DNA of 64,000 bases from Petropleomorpha daqingensis (lineage in GTDB: Bacteria; Actinomycetota; Actinomycetes; Mycobacteriales; Geodermatophilaceae), in contig NZ_JACBZT010000001.1 of NCBI RefSeq assembly GCF_013408985.1, positions 5,039,197 through 5,103,196 on the forward strand, read 5' to 3'. Shown here piece after piece: positions 32,747 to 41,448 of the stretch (positions are counted from its first letter, which is position 1; each line of letters begins with the position of its first letter). The notes below the pieces were generated by a model, which was not told where the DNA came from, did no database searches, and worked only from the letters and a program-made list of their open reading frames with translations. The translations under genes and the position numbers were made by a program.

Positions 32747-33964
32747 GTGGCGGCCCGTCGCCCGTCCTACCGGTGGGCGGTGGTCGCCGCCCTCGGCGTG
32801 GTGCTGGGGGTCAGCGTCGGCATCTCGTTCTACGGCGTCTCGGTCTACCTGGAGGCGCTGACCCGCGGGCCGGGGGCCTTCTCCCTGGCCACGGTCTCCG
32901 CCGGCACGAGCGCCTTCCTGCTCGTCAGCGGGGTGGCCGGGCTCGGCGTGGCCGCGCTCCTCGAGCGCGTGGACGTGCGCTGGGTGCTCGCCGGTGGCGC
33001 CCTGCTGGCCGCCGGGGCACTGCTCGCGCTGGGCTCGGTCGCCACCCCGGCCGGGCTCGTGCTCGCCTACGCGGCGCTGGGCGTGGGCTTCGCGGCGACC
33101 GGCACCATCCCGGCGAGCACGCTGATCACCCGCTGGTTCCCGGAGCGGCCGGCGGTGGCGATGTCGCTGGCGTTCACCGGCCTGCCGGTGGGCGGCGCCG
33201 TCCTCACCCCGGCGATCGCGGCGCTCGTCCGCTCGCTCGGGGTGGCCGGGGCGGCCCCGTGGCTGGCCGGCGCCTACGTCGTCGGGATCGTGCCGGTGGC
33301 CGTCGCCGTCCTGCGCTCGCCGCCCGGGACCGCGGCCGGTGCGGCCGACGACGGCGGCGAGGGCGTCCGGGCGGCGCTGCGCACCCCGTGGTTCTGGCTG
33401 GCGACGACGGGGCTGATGCTCGGCATGCTGGGCCAGGTCGGGGCCCTGTCCCACCTGTTCAACGCGGTCACCGAGCGGCTCGACGCGGTCGCGGCGGCGG
33501 CCGCGGTGAGCACGATGGCGCTGGCCAGCCTCGCCGGACGGGTGCTCGGCTCGGCGCTGCTCGGGCGGGTGCGGCTGACCGCGGCCGCCGCCCTGCTGCT
33601 GGGCCTCCAGTGCGCGGCGACGCTCGGCATCGCCGCCGCGCCGTCGCTCGCCGCCGTGGTCGTGAGCACGGTGGCGTTCGGCCTGACGGTGGGCAACATG
33701 CAGGTGCTGCACCCGTTGCTGGTGGCCGAGCGGTTCGGGGCGCGGCACTACGGGCGGATCCTCGCGCTGTCCAACCTCGGCGTCAGCTGCGGCATGGCCT
33801 TCGGCCCGCTGCTGGTCGGCGCCGTGCGCACCGGCACCGGCGCCTACCTGTGGGCGATGGCCGCGGCGGCCGCCGCTGCCGGGTTCGGCGGGCTGCTCGT
33901 CCTCCTGCTGCTGCGGGTGACGCGCCGTGCACCCGCCCCGGTACTCGACGCCGTCCGTACTTGA
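32747..33964 (+). CDS. MFS transporter (monocarboxylate/oxalate-formate antiporter-like)
   Basis: 405 residues, about 12 membrane spans, GTG start seven bases after the NMO-like gene. The segments GVSVGISFYGVSVYLEALTR and TITRWFPERPAVAMSLAFTG-like (here TLITRWFPERPAVAMSLAFT) match the OFA/MCT-type MFS group. Probably moves a carboxylate substrate or product of the regulon. Its stop codon overlaps the TGACGTCA of operator site 3. Confidence 0.82.
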   Translation: MAARRPSYRWAVVAALGVVLGVSVGISFYGVSVYLEALTRGPGAFSLATVSAGTSAFLLVSGVAGLGVAALLERVDVRWVLAGGALLAAGALLALGSVATPAGLVLAYAALGVGFAATGTIPASTLITRWFPERPAVAMSLAFTGLPVGGAVLTPAIAALVRSLGVAGAAPWLAGAYVVGIVPVAVAVLRSPPGTAAGAADDGGEGVRAALRTPWFWLATTGLMLGMLGQVGALSHLFNAVTERLDAVAAAAAVSTMALASLAGRVLGSALLGRVRLTAAAALLLGLQCAATLGIAAAPSLAAVVVSTVAFGLTVGNMQVLHPLLVAERFGARHYGRILALSNLGVSCGMAFGPLLVGAVRTGTGAYLWAMAAAAAAAGFGGLLVLLLLRVTRRAPAPVLDAVRT

Positions 33965-33975
33965 CGTCAACCTCA
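33962..33975. promoter_or_regulatory. TetR-type operator site 3, TGAC-GTCAAC-CTCA
   Basis: One mismatch from TGAC-N6-GTCA. It overlaps the MFS stop codon and lies 46 bases before the MaoC start. TTGACG at 33961-33966 may double as a -35 box with TACCGT at 33986-33991, at a rather long 19-base spacing. Confidence 0.5.
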
Positions 33976-34020
33976 CACCGACGGGTACCGTCCGGGTACC
34001 GCACCGATGCCGGAGGGACC

Positions 34021-34470
34021 ATGCGCTCGTTCGAGGACGTCCAGGAGCTGCTCGCCGCCGAGGGCGCCGACCTGGGCGCCACCGCCTGGCGGCAGATCAC
34101 GCAGGAGCAGGTCGACTCCTTCGCCGACACGACCGACGACCACCAGTGGATCCACGTCGACACCGAGCGCGCGGCGAGCGGCCCGTACGGCGGCACGATC
34201 GCCCACGGCATGCTCACCCTCTCGCTGGTGCCGGTGATGATCGGCGAGACCGTGTCGGTGAACGCGACCTACGGCCTGCACTACGGGTTCGAGAAGGTGC
34301 GGTTCACCGCGCCCGTGCCGGTGGGCAGCCGGATCCGCGCGCACGTGACCGTGCTGCGCACGGCACCGGTCGAGGGGGGCACGAAGGCGACCTTCGGTGT
34401 CACGGTGGAGGTCGAGGGCGGCGACAAGCCGGCCTGCGTCGCCGAGGACACGATCGTGTGGCTGACCTGA
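34021..34470 (+). CDS. MaoC-like (R)-specific enoyl-CoA hydratase
   Basis: 149 residues, single hot-dog domain. The hydratase motif FADTTDDHQWIHVD (residues about 33-46) contains the Asp and His used for water addition, followed by the GTIAHGMLTLSLVP helix. Members hydrate 2-enoyl-CoAs to (R)-3-hydroxyacyl-CoAs. ATG 34021 is preceded by GGAGG. It overlaps the TetR gene (TGATG), and an SDR that resembles (R)-hydroxyacyl-CoA dehydrogenases follows, suggesting an R-specific oxidation branch. Confidence 0.87.
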   Translation: MRSFEDVQELLAAEGADLGATAWRQITQEQVDSFADTTDDHQWIHVDTERAASGPYGGTIAHGMLTLSLVPVMIGETVSVNATYGLHYGFEKVRFTAPVPVGSRIRAHVTVLRTAPVEGGTKATFGVTVEVEGGDKPACVAEDTIVWLT

Positions 34471-35135
34471 TGCGGCCCGCCCCGGCGCCGGTCGGCGTCG
34501 GACCCGGGCCCGACCAGCAGCTGCGCCGAGACGCCGGGCCGCAGACCGATCGCGGCCACGCGCGCAAGGCCGAGCTCCTCGACGCGGCGCGACGGGTGTT
34601 CGAGCGGCAGGGCTTCCTCGACGCCCGCGTCGCCGACATCGCCGAGGAGGCCGGGGTCAGCCAGGGCACCTTCTACACGTACTTCGACTCCAAGGAAGCG
34701 ATCTTCCGGGCGGTCGCCACCGAGCTGCGCGACCGCATGATCGAGGCGCTCAAGCCGCACGGCCCGCGCCCGGCCACCGTGCACGAGCAGGTCGACCAGG
34801 CGATGCGCCGGTTCGTGGCCGCCTACCGGGCCGAGGCGCGGCTGATCGTCGTCGTGGCCCAGCTGGGGCAGTCGACGCCGGAGATCGCCGAGCTGCGCCT
34901 GGCGGTGCGCGAGGCGTTCGTCGCCCGCACCGCGCGCGGCATCCGGGTGCAGCAGGCACAGGGGCTGGTCGATCCCGGCCTCGACCCGTGGCTGGCCTCG
35001 GAGGTGCTCGGGTCGATGGTCGACGCCACCTGCTGGGTGTGGCTGAACCTCGGCAAGGACTTCGACGAGGAGGCCCTGCTGTCCACCCTCACCCAGGTCT
35101 GGACCCGCGCGCTGCACCTGCAGGAGCCCCGGTGA
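34470..35135 (+). CDS. TetR-family regulator 2
   Basis: 221 residues. The helix-turn-helix (about 35-80) reads RVADIAEEAGVSQGTFYTYF and is nearly the same as that of the TetR at 30892, including the recognition helix, so the two may bind the same DNA motif. The ligand domain is also alike (LRLAVREAFVARTARGI against LRLQVREAFVDRAARGI). It is translationally coupled to the MaoC gene before it and the SDR after it, and lies downstream of operator site 3. Confidence 0.88.
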   Translation: MRPAPAPVGVGPGPDQQLRRDAGPQTDRGHARKAELLDAARRVFERQGFLDARVADIAEEAGVSQGTFYTYFDSKEAIFRAVATELRDRMIEALKPHGPRPATVHEQVDQAMRRFVAAYRAEARLIVVVAQLGQSTPEIAELRLAVREAFVARTARGIRVQQAQGLVDPGLDPWLASEVLGSMVDATCWVWLNLGKDFDEEALLSTLTQVWTRALHLQEPR

Positions 35136-36022
35136 ACGACCAGCGGGTGGCCCTGGTGACCGGCGCCGCCCGCGGTCTCGGGCGCAGCCACGCCCTCGCC
35201 CTGGCCGCCCGCGGGATGGCCGTGGTCGTCGACGACACCGGCGCGGAGCTCGACGGGACGGGCGGCGACCCGGCCGCCGCGGAGGCGGTGGCGGCCGAGA
35301 TCCGCGCCGCCGGTGGCACGGCGGTCGCCACGACGGCCGACGTCGCCACGCACGACGGCGCGGCCGCGGCGGTCGCGACCGCGCTGGAGGAGTTCGGCCG
35401 GCTCGACGCGCTCGTGGCCAACGCCGGGATCCTCCGCGACCGGACGTTCGCCAAGATGACGCTCGAGGACTTCGACGCCGTCGTCCGGGTGCACCTGTCC
35501 GCCGCGGCGTACTGCGCCAAGGCGGCCTGGCCGTCGCTGGTGGCGTCGGGCACCGGGCGGATCGTGGTGACCAGCTCGGCCAGCGGCCTCTACGGCCAGT
35601 TCGGCCAGGCCAACTACGCCGCCGCGAAGATGGGCCTGCTCGGCCTGGTCAACGTGCTGAAGCAGGAGGGCGCCCGCGCCGGCATCGGGGTCAACGCCAT
35701 CGCTCCGGTGGCCGCGACCCGGATGACCGAGCCGCTGCTGCCGCCGGCCGCGCTGCGCGGCCTCGCGCCCGAGCTCGTCTCACCGCTGGTCGCGCACCTG
35801 GTGTCGGCCGAGTGCGGCGAGAGCGGGCTCGTGCTGGAGGTCGGCGGGAGCCGGGTGGCCCGGGTGCAGGTCGTGGAGTCCGATCTGGAGGAACTCCCGG
35901 CCGGCGACGACGGCATCGCGGCCGTCGTGGCGAAGCTGGCCGGGATCGGCACCGGCACGCCCTTCGCCTCCTCGAACGACGCCCTGGCCCGCCTGCTGTC
36001 GATCGCCGCGGACCCGCGGTAG
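35132..36022 (+). CDS. SDR dehydrogenase resembling (R)-3-hydroxyacyl-CoA dehydrogenases
   Basis: 296 residues, GTG start overlapping TetR 2. The motif TGAARGLGRSHALALAARG, the NAGILRDRTFAKMTLEDFD block and SSASGLYGQFGQANYAAAKMG (Ser, Tyr, Lys) match the dehydrogenase domain of multifunctional enzyme type 2. The C-terminal 60 residues extend past a classical SDR core. With the MaoC hydratase two genes upstream it could oxidise (R)-3-hydroxyacyl-CoAs. It ends 18 bases from the convergent CoA ligase. Confidence 0.86.
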   Translation: MNDQRVALVTGAARGLGRSHALALAARGMAVVVDDTGAELDGTGGDPAAAEAVAAEIRAAGGTAVATTADVATHDGAAAAVATALEEFGRLDALVANAGILRDRTFAKMTLEDFDAVVRVHLSAAAYCAKAAWPSLVASGTGRIVVTSSASGLYGQFGQANYAAAKMGLLGLVNVLKQEGARAGIGVNAIAPVAATRMTEPLLPPAALRGLAPELVSPLVAHLVSAECGESGLVLEVGGSRVARVQVVESDLEELPAGDDGIAAVVAKLAGIGTGTPFASSNDALARLLSIAADPR

Positions 36023-36040
36023 CGCCCCGGGGCGGCCGGC

Positions 36041-37582
36041 TCAGCCGCCGACCAGGTCCAGCAGCTGGTTCTTGCGGACCTTGCCCGTGGGGTTGCGCGG
36101 CAGGACCGGCAGCACGTGGTACTCGACCGGCACCTTGTACCCGGCCAGGCGGGCGCGGCACAGGGCCTCGAGGTCGGCGACCGAGGGCGCCGGCGCATCG
36201 CGGTGCTCGACGAAGGCGACGACCACCTCGCCCCACGTGTCGTCGGGCCGGCCCACGACCGCGGCGTCGGCGACGCCCGGGACGTCGGTGAGCACCTGCT
36301 CGACCTCGGCGACGTAGATGTTCTCGCCGCCGCGCACGATCATGTCGCGGCTGCGCCCGCCGAGGTACAGGTAGCCCCGCTCGTCGAGCCAGCCCCGGTC
36401 GCCGCCGAAGAACCAGCCGTCGTGCAGCGTGGTCGCGGTCAGCTCCGGCATGTCGAGGTAGCCGGCCATCATGCTGTCGGTGCGGGCGGCGACGTGGCCG
36501 ACCACGCCGGGCGGGCACTCGAACCCGTCGTCGTCGAGGATCCGCAGGTCCACGCCGAGCACCGGCTGGCCGACCGAGCCGAGCAGGTGCTCCTCCCCCG
36601 CCAGGGCCCGGCGGTGGTCGTCGGGCCGCAGCAGGGTCTGCAGCCCCGACTCGGTGCCCGCCCCGAACATGTTCCAGAAGGCGACCTCGGGCCAGCGCTC
36701 CAGGGCCCGCCGCAGCAGGCTCGGCGGCATCGGTGCCGAACCGTAGAGCAGCGTGTCCAGCCGCTCGGCCGAACCGGGCCCGGTGTCGACCTCGAGCACC
36801 TGCTGGATCATCGTCGGCACCAGGAAGGCGCCGGTGAGCAGCCCGGAGGAGATGGCGCCGGCGACGACGTCGGCCTCGAACTGGGGGTGGATCAGCGACG
36901 TCGCGCCCTGCGAGACCGCGTTGGCCACCAGGATCCAGCCGGCCACGTGGAAGATCGGCGAGGCGGTGTAGCGGACCGAACCGGTCGGCGGCTTGGTCTC
37001 CTGCCCGAGGAAGAGCATCCGCTTGAGCATGCGGTGCGACTGGACGACGCCCTTGGGCAGCCCCGTCGTCCCGCTGGTGAACATGATGCAGAGGACGTCG
37101 TCGTCGTCCGGGACGACGTCCGGCGGCACCGGCCGGCCCTCGGCGACCAGCGCCTCCACGTCGTCGGCCAGCGAGCCGTCCAGCGACCACAGCCGGCACT
37201 CGCCGGGCAGGGTCCCGACGACCTTGCGCGCGGTCTCGACGTACCGCTCGCCGACGAAGAACCACTCCGGCTCGGCCCGGCCCAGGATGTTCTCGATCTC
37301 GTACGGCGCGAGCCGGTAGTTGACCGGCACCGACGTCGCGCCCAGCTTCAGGCAGGCGCCCAGCAGCTCGGCGTAGGCGAAGGAGTCGGTGTCCAGGACG
37401 GCGATCCGCGTGCCGCGGCCCACGCCGCGGGCGGCGAGCGCGTCGCAGAGCCGGTCGATGCGCTCGTCCACCTCCCGGAAGGTGCGCGAGCGGCCGTCGA
37501 CCGAGACCCAGCAGGGCGCGTCGGGCCAGCGGCGGGCCGCGTGGGCGAACAGGTGACCGATCGGCCAGGGCGAAGCACTCAC
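36041..37582 (-). CDS. AMP-dependent acyl-CoA synthetase
   Basis: 513 residues, GTG start. The P-loop is FTSGTTGLPKGVVQSHRM near residue 175, the mid motif NMFGAGTESGLQ near 300, GRSRDMIVRGGENIYVAEVE near 410, and the C-terminal lysine in NPTGKVRKNQL. It closely resembles the ligases at 56440 and 59374 (shared DHRRALAG and GYLDMPE-like blocks), so the three are paralogs. It lies downstream of the importer binding protein and may activate the imported acid. A strong hairpin separates the two genes. Confidence 0.9.
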   Translation of the reverse strand: MSASPWPIGHLFAHAARRWPDAPCWVSVDGRSRTFREVDERIDRLCDALAARGVGRGTRIAVLDTDSFAYAELLGACLKLGATSVPVNYRLAPYEIENILGRAEPEWFFVGERYVETARKVVGTLPGECRLWSLDGSLADDVEALVAEGRPVPPDVVPDDDDVLCIMFTSGTTGLPKGVVQSHRMLKRMLFLGQETKPPTGSVRYTASPIFHVAGWILVANAVSQGATSLIHPQFEADVVAGAISSGLLTGAFLVPTMIQQVLEVDTGPGSAERLDTLLYGSAPMPPSLLRRALERWPEVAFWNMFGAGTESGLQTLLRPDDHRRALAGEEHLLGSVGQPVLGVDLRILDDDGFECPPGVVGHVAARTDSMMAGYLDMPELTATTLHDGWFFGGDRGWLDERGYLYLGGRSRDMIVRGGENIYVAEVEQVLTDVPGVADAAVVGRPDDTWGEVVVAFVEHRDAPAPSVADLEALCRARLAGYKVPVEYHVLPVLPRNPTGKVRKNQLLDLVGG

Positions 37583-37621
37583 CGCGGGAACCTCCTGGGA
37601 CTGTGCGGGCGCGGAACGGAC

Positions 37622-37656
37622 GGCGCCCCGGGACCGGTGCTCGGTCCCGGGGCGCC
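37622..37656 (-). terminator. 15-bp perfect hairpin between binding protein and CoA ligase genes
   Basis: GGCGCCCCGGGACCG and its exact complement enclose the five-base loop GTGCT. It lies eight bases after the binding-protein stop and 40 before the ligase start on the same strand. There is no T tract, so it may act as a partial terminator or mRNA-stabilising stem that keeps the binding protein more abundant than the ligase. Confidence 0.6.
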
Positions 37657-37663
37657 GCCGTCG

Positions 37664-38908
37664 TCAGCCGCTGATCGCCTGCTGGGCGACCGAGGTGTCG
37701 AGGTCGATGAAGCCCCCGTCGTTGACCGGGGTCAGCGTCCCGTCCTTGGTCACCTTGAAGAAGATCGCCTCGTGGCTGCAGGCACCCGGCCGGTCCGGCC
37801 ACTGCTGCCCGTCGCAGGTCACCTTCGGGCCGAGGTAGGTCTGGAAGTCCTTGACCGCCTCCATGGCCTGGGTGACGGCCGTGTTGGTGATCTCACCCTT
37901 CATGTCGGAGAGGATCTTGGCCAGGTTGATGATGCCGGCGAAGGAGTACAGCGACCGCGCCGACTGCTGGTCCTCGTAGCCGACCTGCTTCATCGCGTCG
38001 GCGAAGGCGTCCAGCTGCTCCTGGATCCCCTTGGGCGCGTTGTCGTAGGACAACGGCACCCACAGCCGCGGCTGGACGATGGTGCCCTCGGCCTTGCCGC
38101 CCAGCTCGTCGATGAACTGCGAGCACGACCCCGCGAACAGCGTGCCGTCGAAGCCGCCCTGCTTGAGCGCCTCGATCAGCCCGGTGCAGCCGTCCTCCGG
38201 CAGCGCGATCAGGCCGGCGACGTCGGGGTTGCTGGCCAGCTCGGTCTGCGCGAGCACCTGGAAGTTCATGTTGTCGGCGGTGGTGTAGACGGCGGTCACG
38301 TCGACGCCGAGCACCTTGCCGAGCGGGGCCACGAGCTTGTCCACGTAGCCGTGCGAGGACGGCGCGTCGGTGACCGCCAGGGCGGCGCTCTTCGCACCGT
38401 CGTCGTGCAGCGCGGTCACCATGCCGAGCGCGCTGGTCTCCAGCGGGCCGGAGAAGTAGAACGCCGTGCCGTACGGGGCCGCCTCGGCCACCCCCTGGCC
38501 GGCCAGCGTGCCGACGATCGGGATGTGCGCCTCGGACAGGATCGGCACCATCGCGCCGATGCTCGTGCCGTCGTAGGCGTCGAAGACGACCGGGGCGTTG
38601 CTGGAGACGAAGTGGTTGGCGCAGCTGACGCCGGTCTCGGGCGTGCCGTCACCGGAGCAGACGTCGATCTTCAGCGGGTGGCCGTTGATGCCGCCCATCT
38701 TGTTGTTGACGTACCACTCGGCGGCCTTGGCGCCGTAGGTGCTCTGCGGGTAGGCCACCGCGCCGGTGTCCAGGGACTGGACGCCGATGGTGATCGGGTC
38801 ACCGGACAGGCCGCCGCTGGTGTTGGCGTTCGCCTCCGGCTTGCTGCAGGCGGAGGCGAGCAGGACCAGGGCGGCGACCCCGGCCAGAGCGGTCGATCGC
38901 TTCTTCAA
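37664..38908 (-). CDS. ABC transporter substrate-binding lipoprotein 2
   Basis: 414 residues. TTG 38908 is the start, supported by AAGGAG six bases upstream. A Sec signal (MKKRSTALAGVAALVLLASA) ends in lipobox LASAC, cysteine 21. The mature part is a type I periplasmic-binding fold of the LivJ group (ITIGVQSLDTGAVAYPQSTY near its start). It belongs with the fused permease and two ATPases at 39933-43465, separated from them by the hydrolase gene and a gap with two operators. Ligand unknown. Confidence 0.88.
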   Translation of the reverse strand: MKKRSTALAGVAALVLLASACSKPEANANTSGGLSGDPITIGVQSLDTGAVAYPQSTYGAKAAEWYVNNKMGGINGHPLKIDVCSGDGTPETGVSCANHFVSSNAPVVFDAYDGTSIGAMVPILSEAHIPIVGTLAGQGVAEAAPYGTAFYFSGPLETSALGMVTALHDDGAKSAALAVTDAPSSHGYVDKLVAPLGKVLGVDVTAVYTTADNMNFQVLAQTELASNPDVAGLIALPEDGCTGLIEALKQGGFDGTLFAGSCSQFIDELGGKAEGTIVQPRLWVPLSYDNAPKGIQEQLDAFADAMKQVGYEDQQSARSLYSFAGIINLAKILSDMKGEITNTAVTQAMEAVKDFQTYLGPKVTCDGQQWPDRPGACSHEAIFFKVTKDGTLTPVNDGGFIDLDTSVAQQAISG

Positions 38909-38966
38909 GGGACTCTCCTTCGAGTCACGGGGCCGTGCGGGACGACGCCGAACGCCACCGAGTGGT

Positions 38967-38980
38967 TGACGTCACAGTCG
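38967..38980. promoter_or_regulatory. TetR-type operator site 4, TGAC-GTCACA-GTCG
   Basis: One mismatch from the consensus, in the gap upstream of the binding-protein gene. It starts exactly 30 bases from site 5, about three helical turns, so two dimers could bind the same face. Confidence 0.5.
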
Positions 38981-38996
38981 GGAGCTTTGCGGAAAG

Positions 38997-39010
38997 TGAC
39001 GCTGACGTCA
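38997..39010. promoter_or_regulatory. TetR-type operator site 5, TGAC-GCTGAC-GTCA
   Basis: Perfect TGAC-N6-GTCA; its right end overlaps the stop codon of the alpha/beta hydrolase gene. Together with site 4 it covers the promoter gap of the binding-protein gene. Confidence 0.6.
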
Positions 39011-39931
39011 ATGGTCGATCTGCACCGTGTCCGAGGTGAGATCCGGACCCTGCGGTACCGGTGCCGACGCCGTGCCGGCGACGGCCTCCAGGTCGACCAG
39101 GGCGGCACGCAGCAGCGCACCGAACGCGGCGGGCGCGTCGACCATGAGGTGGTGGTGCGCCCCCGGGAGGGTGTGCTGCGGCACCGGCCGCCCCCACAGC
39201 CGCGCGAGCGTGGCGGCCGCCCCGGGCCCGACGAGCGAGCTGTGCTCCCCGCGGACGACCACCACGGGGCAGCGCACGCCGGGCAGGTCGTCGGTGAGGC
39301 CGTCCGGGGTCGCCACGACGTCCCAGATGGCCGGGTCGACCTTCCAGGAGAAGCCGCCCGGTACCGGCCGCAGGGACCCGGCGGCGATCCGTTCCAGCAC
39401 CGCGCGGTCACCGACCGGCTGCGGGGGCTCGAGCCGGAAGCGCGCGACCGCCTCGGCGACCGATCCGTACACCCGCACGGGCCGGGGGCGCACCGCGACC
39501 TCGGCCGGCCGCCGGGGCGAGGAGACGATCGAGTCGGCCAGCACCAGACCGCGGACGGCGCCGGGATCCCGGGCCGCCGCGCCGGCCGCCACCAGTCCCC
39601 CGATGCTGTGCCCGACCACGAGCGCCCGCCCGCCGCACACCGCGCGGACGACCGCGAGCACCTCAGCGGCCCACCCGGCCATGGAGTACCGAGCGCGCCG
39701 CCCGCTGTCGCCGTGACCGGACAGATCGAGGGCGACGACCTCGTAGCGGCCGGTCAGGGCCGGCGCGACGGGGTGCCACCAGCCGCTGTGGGCCGACGTG
39801 CCGTGCACCAGCACGACCGGCGGGGCGCCCGGCCGGGCCCAGCGCTCCCAGACGACGTCGGCCCCCGCGACCGGCACCCGGCCGGCGTCGTCCGCCGGTG
39901 GTGGGGGCGCCGGCCGGATGGGTGCGGCCAC
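39008..39931 (-). CDS. Alpha/beta hydrolase
   Basis: 307 residues, GTG start. The oxyanion motif LVHGTSAHSGWW lies near residue 42, the nucleophile elbow VGHSIGG near 107, an acid residue around GEHSSLVGP or further upstream, and the catalytic histidine in GAHHHLMVDAP near 265. It could hydrolyse an ester, lactone or thioester. It begins one base after the LivF stop at the end of the importer operon, which suggests processing of the imported compound. No more specific family is evident. Confidence 0.83.
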   Translation of the reverse strand: MAAPIRPAPPPPADDAGRVPVAGADVVWERWARPGAPPVVLVHGTSAHSGWWHPVAPALTGRYEVVALDLSGHGDSGRRARYSMAGWAAEVLAVVRAVCGGRALVVGHSIGGLVAAGAAARDPGAVRGLVLADSIVSSPRRPAEVAVRPRPVRVYGSVAEAVARFRLEPPQPVGDRAVLERIAAGSLRPVPGGFSWKVDPAIWDVVATPDGLTDDLPGVRCPVVVVRGEHSSLVGPGAAATLARLWGRPVPQHTLPGAHHHLMVDAPAAFGALLRAALVDLEAVAGTASAPVPQGPDLTSDTVQIDH

Positions 39932-39932
39932 G

Positions 39933-40685
39933 TCAGTGCGTGGGGACGCCCGCCTCGGCGGCGGTGTCGGCGAACTCCTCCGCGCCGAAGTAGGCCGCCT
40001 CCACCTGGTCGCGGCGGGCCAGCAGGTCCCGGGCGGCGCCCTCGAGCACCACCCGGCCGTGGTTGAGGATGATCCCGCGGTCGGCCACGGACAGGGCGAG
40101 CTCGATGTGCTGCTCGACCAGGACGACGCCGATCCCCTCCTCCTTGGCCAGGTCGCGGATCGAGGGCAGCATCTCCTGCACGATCTTGGGCGCCAGGCCG
40201 AGGCTCATCTCGTCGATCATGAGCACCTTGGGGCGGCCCAGCAGCGCCTTGGCGATGGTCAGCATCTGCTGCTCACCGCCGGAGCACAGCCCCACCTTGC
40301 GGCCCATCAGCCCGCGCAGGGCGGGGAAGCGGTCGAGCACCGCGGCCTCGCGCGCCGCGTCGGCGCGCCGGCTGGCGAGGCGGAAGTGGTCGCGCACCGA
40401 CAGCCCGTAGAAGACGCCGCGGTCGTCGGGCACCAGCAGGACGCCACGGCGGGCCAGTTTGTGCGGCCTCCGGGCGTCGACAGCCGCGCCAAGCGCGTTC
40501 ACCGAGCCCGACATCAGGGGCACCAGCCCGACCATGGCCAGCAGCGACGTCGTCTTGCCGGCCCCGTTGGGGCCGAGCAGGGCGACGACCTCCCCCGGCG
40601 CCAGCTCGAGGCTCAGGTCGCGGACGGCGGGCACGCGGTTGTAGCCCGCGGTCAGCGCCTCCACGCGGAGCAGGGGCTCAGGCAT
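39933..40685 (-). CDS. ABC transporter ATP-binding protein, LivF type
   Basis: 250 residues. Walker A is GPNGAGKTT near residue 38, Walker B KVLMIDEMSLGLAP, and the signature reads LCSGGEQQM with cysteine in place of the first residue of the usual LSGGEQQ pair. ATG overlaps the LivG stop. Second ATPase of the right-hand importer. Confidence 0.88.
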   Translation of the reverse strand: MPEPLLRVEALTAGYNRVPAVRDLSLELAPGEVVALLGPNGAGKTTSLLAMVGLVPLMSGSVNALGAAVDARRPHKLARRGVLLVPDDRGVFYGLSVRDHFRLASRRADAAREAAVLDRFPALRGLMGRKVGLCSGGEQQMLTIAKALLGRPKVLMIDEMSLGLAPKIVQEMLPSIRDLAKEEGIGVVLVEQHIELALSVADRGIILNHGRVVLEGAARDLLARRDQVEAAYFGAEEFADTAAEAGVPTH

Positions 40686-41448
40686 CGGCGGTCTCCATCG
40701 GAACTCCCAGGTAGGCGGCGACGACGGCGGGATCGGTGCGGGCCGCGTCCGGCGGTCCGGAGAAGATCAGCCGGCCGAACTCCAGGACGTAGACGACGTC
40801 GCAGACCCCGAGCACCAGCGACATGTCGTGGTCGATGAGCAGGATGCCGGGGCCCTGCTCGGCGATCGCCCGCACCCGTGAGGCGAACTCCAGGCTCTCG
40901 TGCGAGTCCAGCCCGGCGGCCGGCTCGTCGAGCAGCAGCAGCTCGCACGTGCCGGCCAGGGCCCGGGCGACGCCGACCAGCTTCTGCTGGCCGAGCGTCA
41001 GGTCGCGGGCCAGGGTGCGCCCGACGTCGGCCAGGCCGACCGCGGCCAGCGCCCGCTCGACGACCCGGTCGTCGCGCGAGGCCCGCCGGCCGAAGACGTC
41101 GCGGCCGAGCGCCGCGACCCCGCCCGGCCGGGCGGCGACGAGGATGTTCTCGGCGACGGTGAGGTTGCCGAACAGCTCCCCGGACTGCCAGGTGCGGGTG
41201 AGCCCGATCTCGCGTCGCCGGTGCGGGGCGAGGCCGTCGATGCGGCGATCCCCCAGCCACACCTCCCCCGTGCAGGAGGTGAACCCGGTGACCGCGTCGA
41301 CGAACGTCGTCTTGCCGGCGCCGTTGGGCCCGATGAGGCCGACCACCTGGCCGGGCTCGACGGTCAGCGAGATGTCGGAGTTGGCCACCACGCCGCCGTA
41401 GCGGACGGTGAGCTGCTCGGTGCGCAGACCTGCGGAGTGCTCAGACAC
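40678..41448 (-). CDS. ABC transporter ATP-binding protein, LivG type
   Basis: 256 residues, GTG start. Walker A is GPNGAGKTT near residue 40, the signature LTLGQQKLVGVARALA and Walker B ELLLLDEPAAGLDSHES. Unlike the LivG at 2164 it has a conventional signature. It overlaps the fused permease on one side and LivF on the other. Confidence 0.88.
   Translation of the reverse strand: MSEHSAGLRTEQLTVRYGGVVANSDISLTVEPGQVVGLIGPNGAGKTTFVDAVTGFTSCTGEVWLGDRRIDGLAPHRRREIGLTRTWQSGELFGNLTVAENILVAARPGGVAALGRDVFGRRASRDDRVVERALAAVGLADVGRTLARDLTLGQQKLVGVARALAGTCELLLLDEPAAGLDSHESLEFASRVRAIAEQGPGILLIDHDMSLVLGVCDVVYVLEFGRLIFSGPPDAARTDPAVVAAYLGVPMETADA

Noticed and set aside
36024-36033. GCCCCGGGGC as a terminator between the convergent SDR and CoA ligase
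   Set aside because: A ten-base palindrome with no loop is too short to be a stable hairpin and is expected often in such GC-rich DNA.
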